Part shown: positions 62,320 to 64,000 of the stretch, piece after piece
Position numbering within the stretch: position 1 is the first letter of the stretch
Layout of the letters: each line of letters begins with the position of its first letter
NCBI RefSeq assembly: GCF_001263355.1
Contig: NZ_LGYO01000031.1
Location: forward strand, 1-64,000
DNA length: 64,000 nt
Source of the DNA: Acetobacterium bakii
GTDB lineage: Bacteria > Bacillota > Clostridia > Eubacteriales > Eubacteriaceae
Direction of reading: 5' to 3'
Program-made: the position numbers and the translations under genes
The notes under the pieces: generated by a model
The model's database searches: none
What the model was told of the DNA's origin: nothing
Seen by the model: the letters and a program-made list of their open reading frames with translations, nothing else

Positions 62320-62853
62320 ATGAACTTATATCGATATACAGAATCCGAAACAAAGAAAATCTTAAAGACCATGATTATTATTTGTGATACCAGAGAACAG
62401 AACAATCAACACATTAAAAGCTGCCTGGAAAAGAAATCAATTCCTTATCAAGATAAAGCATTGAATTTTGGCGATTATTCAGCCGTTATTCCGGCTCATC
62501 CAGAGATGGGGATATTAAGGCCCTTATTATTCGATCGCTCGGTTGTAATTGAACGAAAAGGATCACTAGAAGAGTTGTCTGGAAACCTTACTCAAGGCCG
62601 TGAGCGGTTCAAGGATGAACTAATCAGATCAACAGGGGCAGATGTTCACTTGATGATTGAAGGTCGAGGGTATGAGGATATTATTAAACATAACTACCAA
62701 ACCAAATTCAGTGAGAAGGCGTTCATTTCTTCCCTCTTCTCTCTCCAGTGTGAATTTGGCTTGAAATTAGCGTTTGTTGAACCTGAGTATTCAGGTTTGT
62801 ACATTTATTGGGTTCTTTACTATCATGTTAGAAATATATTACTAAAGGGGTAA
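62320..62853 (+). CDS. ERCC4-type nuclease
   Basis: 177 residues. ERCC4 fold with CDTREQ, FGDYSAVIP and the catalytic VVIERKGSLEE; RERFKDEL follows. Common in clostridial phages; structure-specific endonuclease in replication or recombination. Intact, unlike the copy at 44949. Confidence 0.85.
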   Translation: MNLYRYTESETKKILKTMIIICDTREQNNQHIKSCLEKKSIPYQDKALNFGDYSAVIPAHPEMGILRPLLFDRSVVIERKGSLEELSGNLTQGRERFKDELIRSTGADVHLMIEGRGYEDIIKHNYQTKFSEKAFISSLFSLQCEFGLKLAFVEPEYSGLYIYWVLYYHVRNILLKG

Positions 62854-62857
62854 TGCT

Positions 62858-63043
62858 ATGAAAAAATATACTTTTATGTTTGAAGATCCGGAATATGGAA
62901 TGCGTGTGCCTGTGATGGTTGATGTTATTGCAGAAAGCTTTGAAAAAGCCTGTATTAAAGGTCGTGATTTATTATTACTGGCTGATCGCGTCGCGGATGA
63001 GGGTTGTTCTGTAATGAACGTTTTAAAACAATCAAACAATTAG
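62858..63043 (+). CDS. Small conserved element protein
   Basis: 61 residues, MKKYTFMFEDPEYGMRVPV..., homologue of 45484-45666. AAAGGGGTAATGCT precedes the ATG. Function unknown. Confidence 0.7.
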   Translation: MKKYTFMFEDPEYGMRVPVMVDVIAESFEKACIKGRDLLLLADRVADEGCSVMNVLKQSNN

Positions 63044-63053
63044 GAGAAAAAAT

Positions 63054-63350
63054 TTGAATAAATCACAAAAGATTTGGAATAGTATTGGAAATGAAAGCTT
63101 AGATGCTTTATGGGAATACGTTGAAAAAAAGTCAGATTATGATAAGAACCCGGAATTAAGAGGTATGGTTAAAGAATTGTCAGAAATTTTTAAAGAGGTA
63201 AAAGACAATAATTTGAGATACCGACTTGAAAGCGCTGCAAATGAACGCGCGAGCGTTTCATTGTACCAAGGTTTTGTTTTAGGATTCGAAGAAGCCGTTA
63301 AAGTGCTGGTTTGGAGCCCTAGGACAAAAAAACCAAAATATAGAAAATAA
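63054..63350 (+). CDS. Small helical hypothetical protein (TTG start)
   Basis: 98 residues from TTG with AGGAGAAA 4 nt upstream. Helical; YQGFVLGFEEAVKVLV near the C-terminus resembles the pattern of the 46168 protein. Function unknown. Confidence 0.6.
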   Translation: MNKSQKIWNSIGNESLDALWEYVEKKSDYDKNPELRGMVKELSEIFKEVKDNNLRYRLESAANERASVSLYQGFVLGFEEAVKVLVWSPRTKKPKYRK

Positions 63351-63500
63351 ATTGCTTATGAAAAAATTAAAGTTTAAGAGAAAAGTGTTTAAATGTGTCC
63401 TGGACCTTTTCTAGGTTTTAACAAGCGGTGAAGCACTTCGATCTATGTGTAAAATTAGCAACCCTAATATTAAAAAATAAAAGCGCAAAAGGAGCCAATA

Positions 63501-63683
63501 ATGCAAATATTAGCAACACCAAGAGAAATAGCAAAGATTTTAGGGATACCAGTGACAACCATCCGGCACTTATACCGGTATGATGAAACATTTCCCTTTG
63601 TGAAAATCCGAGAACGGTATTATATACCAATCGAAAAGGCCAAAACGTGGGTTCATAACAATATTGAAAATAATAATATTTAA
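63501..63683 (+). CDS. Excisionase-type HTH protein
   Basis: 60 residues: helix-turn-helix of the MerR/excisionase type (ATPREIAKILGIPVTTIRHL then VKIRERYYIPIEKAKTWV). Lies just before the terminase-like gene, a place where phages keep a late regulator. AAAAGGAG upstream. Confidence 0.75.
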   Translation: MQILATPREIAKILGIPVTTIRHLYRYDETFPFVKIRERYYIPIEKAKTWVHNNIENNNI

Positions 63684-63749
63684 AGCACCATGAATCACAT
63701 ATCAAGATCTAAACTTCACTGCTTCTATAATCTAAAAGGACGTATATAA

Positions 63750-64000
63750 ATGGGCAAAAGAAATGTTGGGGCTCCTATTGGAAATAAAAATGCATTAGGC
63801 CATGGAGCCCCTAATGGTAATCAAAATTCTAAAGGTCATGGCGTACCATTAGGAAATCGTAATGCTGTGAAAACAGGAACCAATGAGCACATTTTAAACC
63901 CGGATGTATTGCCATATGAAGAACGCCACCTCTTCAACAACTTGCTTCTATTCTTTAAAGATCGGAAACCAGCAGAGGAAGTCTTTAAATATATCCGGGC
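63750..64000 (+). CDS. Terminase small subunit-like protein (cut by window end)
   Basis: Starts at ATG 63750 after AAAAGGA. The first 45 residues are Gly/Asn-rich repeats (GAPIGNKNALGHGAPNGN, QNSKGHGVPLGNRNAVKTG), the basic N-terminus typical of PBSX-like phage terminase small subunits; then EERHLFNNLLLFFKDRKP. Incomplete: at least 83 residues in the window. Confidence 0.65.
   Translation, partial: MGKRNVGAPIGNKNALGHGAPNGNQNSKGHGVPLGNRNAVKTGTNEHILNPDVLPYEERHLFNNLLLFFKDRKPAEEVFKYIR

Overview
The window looks like the chromosome of an anaerobic, low-GC Firmicute of the Eubacteriaceae, most likely Acetobacterium. The main evidence is a complete 1,2-propanediol microcompartment operon of the kind known from acetogens (established knowledge: Acetobacterium woodii grows on 1,2-propanediol with such a compartment), clostridial-type housekeeping genes, SigB/SigF-type sigma factors and strong AGGAGG ribosome binding sites. 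Nearly everything from 2 kb to 38 kb lies on the minus strand. The genus is an inference from gene content.

Region by region: (1) 1-4.5 kb: a structured intergenic repeat, a PAS-GGDEF-GAF diguanylate cyclase, and the minus-strand run xpt-murI-trpS. (2) 4.6-12.6 kb: an EF-G paralogue, then an expanded sigma/anti-sigma block with three SigB/F-like sigma genes, three full RsbW-like anti-sigma kinases and two very short RsbW relatives that have lost the ATPase core. Each of the two short genes overlaps a sigma gene by 11 nt. The same promoter-like motif (TGGATT, 17 nt, TAAAAT/TAGAAT) occurs six times, before most of these genes and before the EF-G paralogue. (3) 12.7-13.5 kb: a DUF948/YtxH stress pair behind a good SigB-type promoter. 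(4) 13.6-20 kb: ptsI-ptsH, dnaX-ybaB-recR and an Ala/Lys-rich coiled-coil protein. (5) 20.1-35.3 kb: the pdu operon, transcribed from pduA to pduT: shell proteins (PduA, B, K-like, N, T), B12 diol dehydratase PduCDE, reactivase PduGH, phosphotransacylase PduL, EutJ, a flavoprotein, adenosyltransferase PduO, a second HbpS-like domain protein, CoA-acylating PduP, cobalamin reductase PduS and a polytopic membrane protein. Propanediol would be dehydrated to propionaldehyde, oxidised to propionyl-CoA and passed on to propionyl phosphate inside the shell. No alcohol dehydrogenase (PduQ) or propionate kinase is seen in the cluster. (6) 35.6-38 kb: a PocR-domain histidine kinase and AraC-type response regulator, divergent in role but co-oriented, likely controlling pdu. 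(7) 38.2 kb: tRNA-Ala(GGC).

(8) 38.3-64 kb: two related integrative elements in tandem at the 3' end of tRNA-Ala. A 68-bp repeat (38262-38329 and 53514-53581) bounds element 1 (about 15.25 kb, decayed: integrase, primase, DUF3987 helicase-like, nuclease and DUF1492 genes all broken). Element 2 starts at the second copy and runs off the window with intact counterparts. Both have the order integrase, XRE repressor, divergent HTH/xis-like, CHC2 primase, DUF3987 protein, iteron-like repeats, ERCC4-type nuclease; element 2 continues into an HTH protein and a terminase-small-subunit-like gene. This is the layout of a phage satellite (PICI-like) or of a prophage early region; the window end does not let me choose. 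Both carry cargo that looks defensive or selfish: HicAB, AbiH, ImmA/IrrE, HIRAN, a PIN-domain protein, an RxxxxH (HEPN-like) protein, and a pair of related membrane coiled-coil proteins always sitting next to the integrase.
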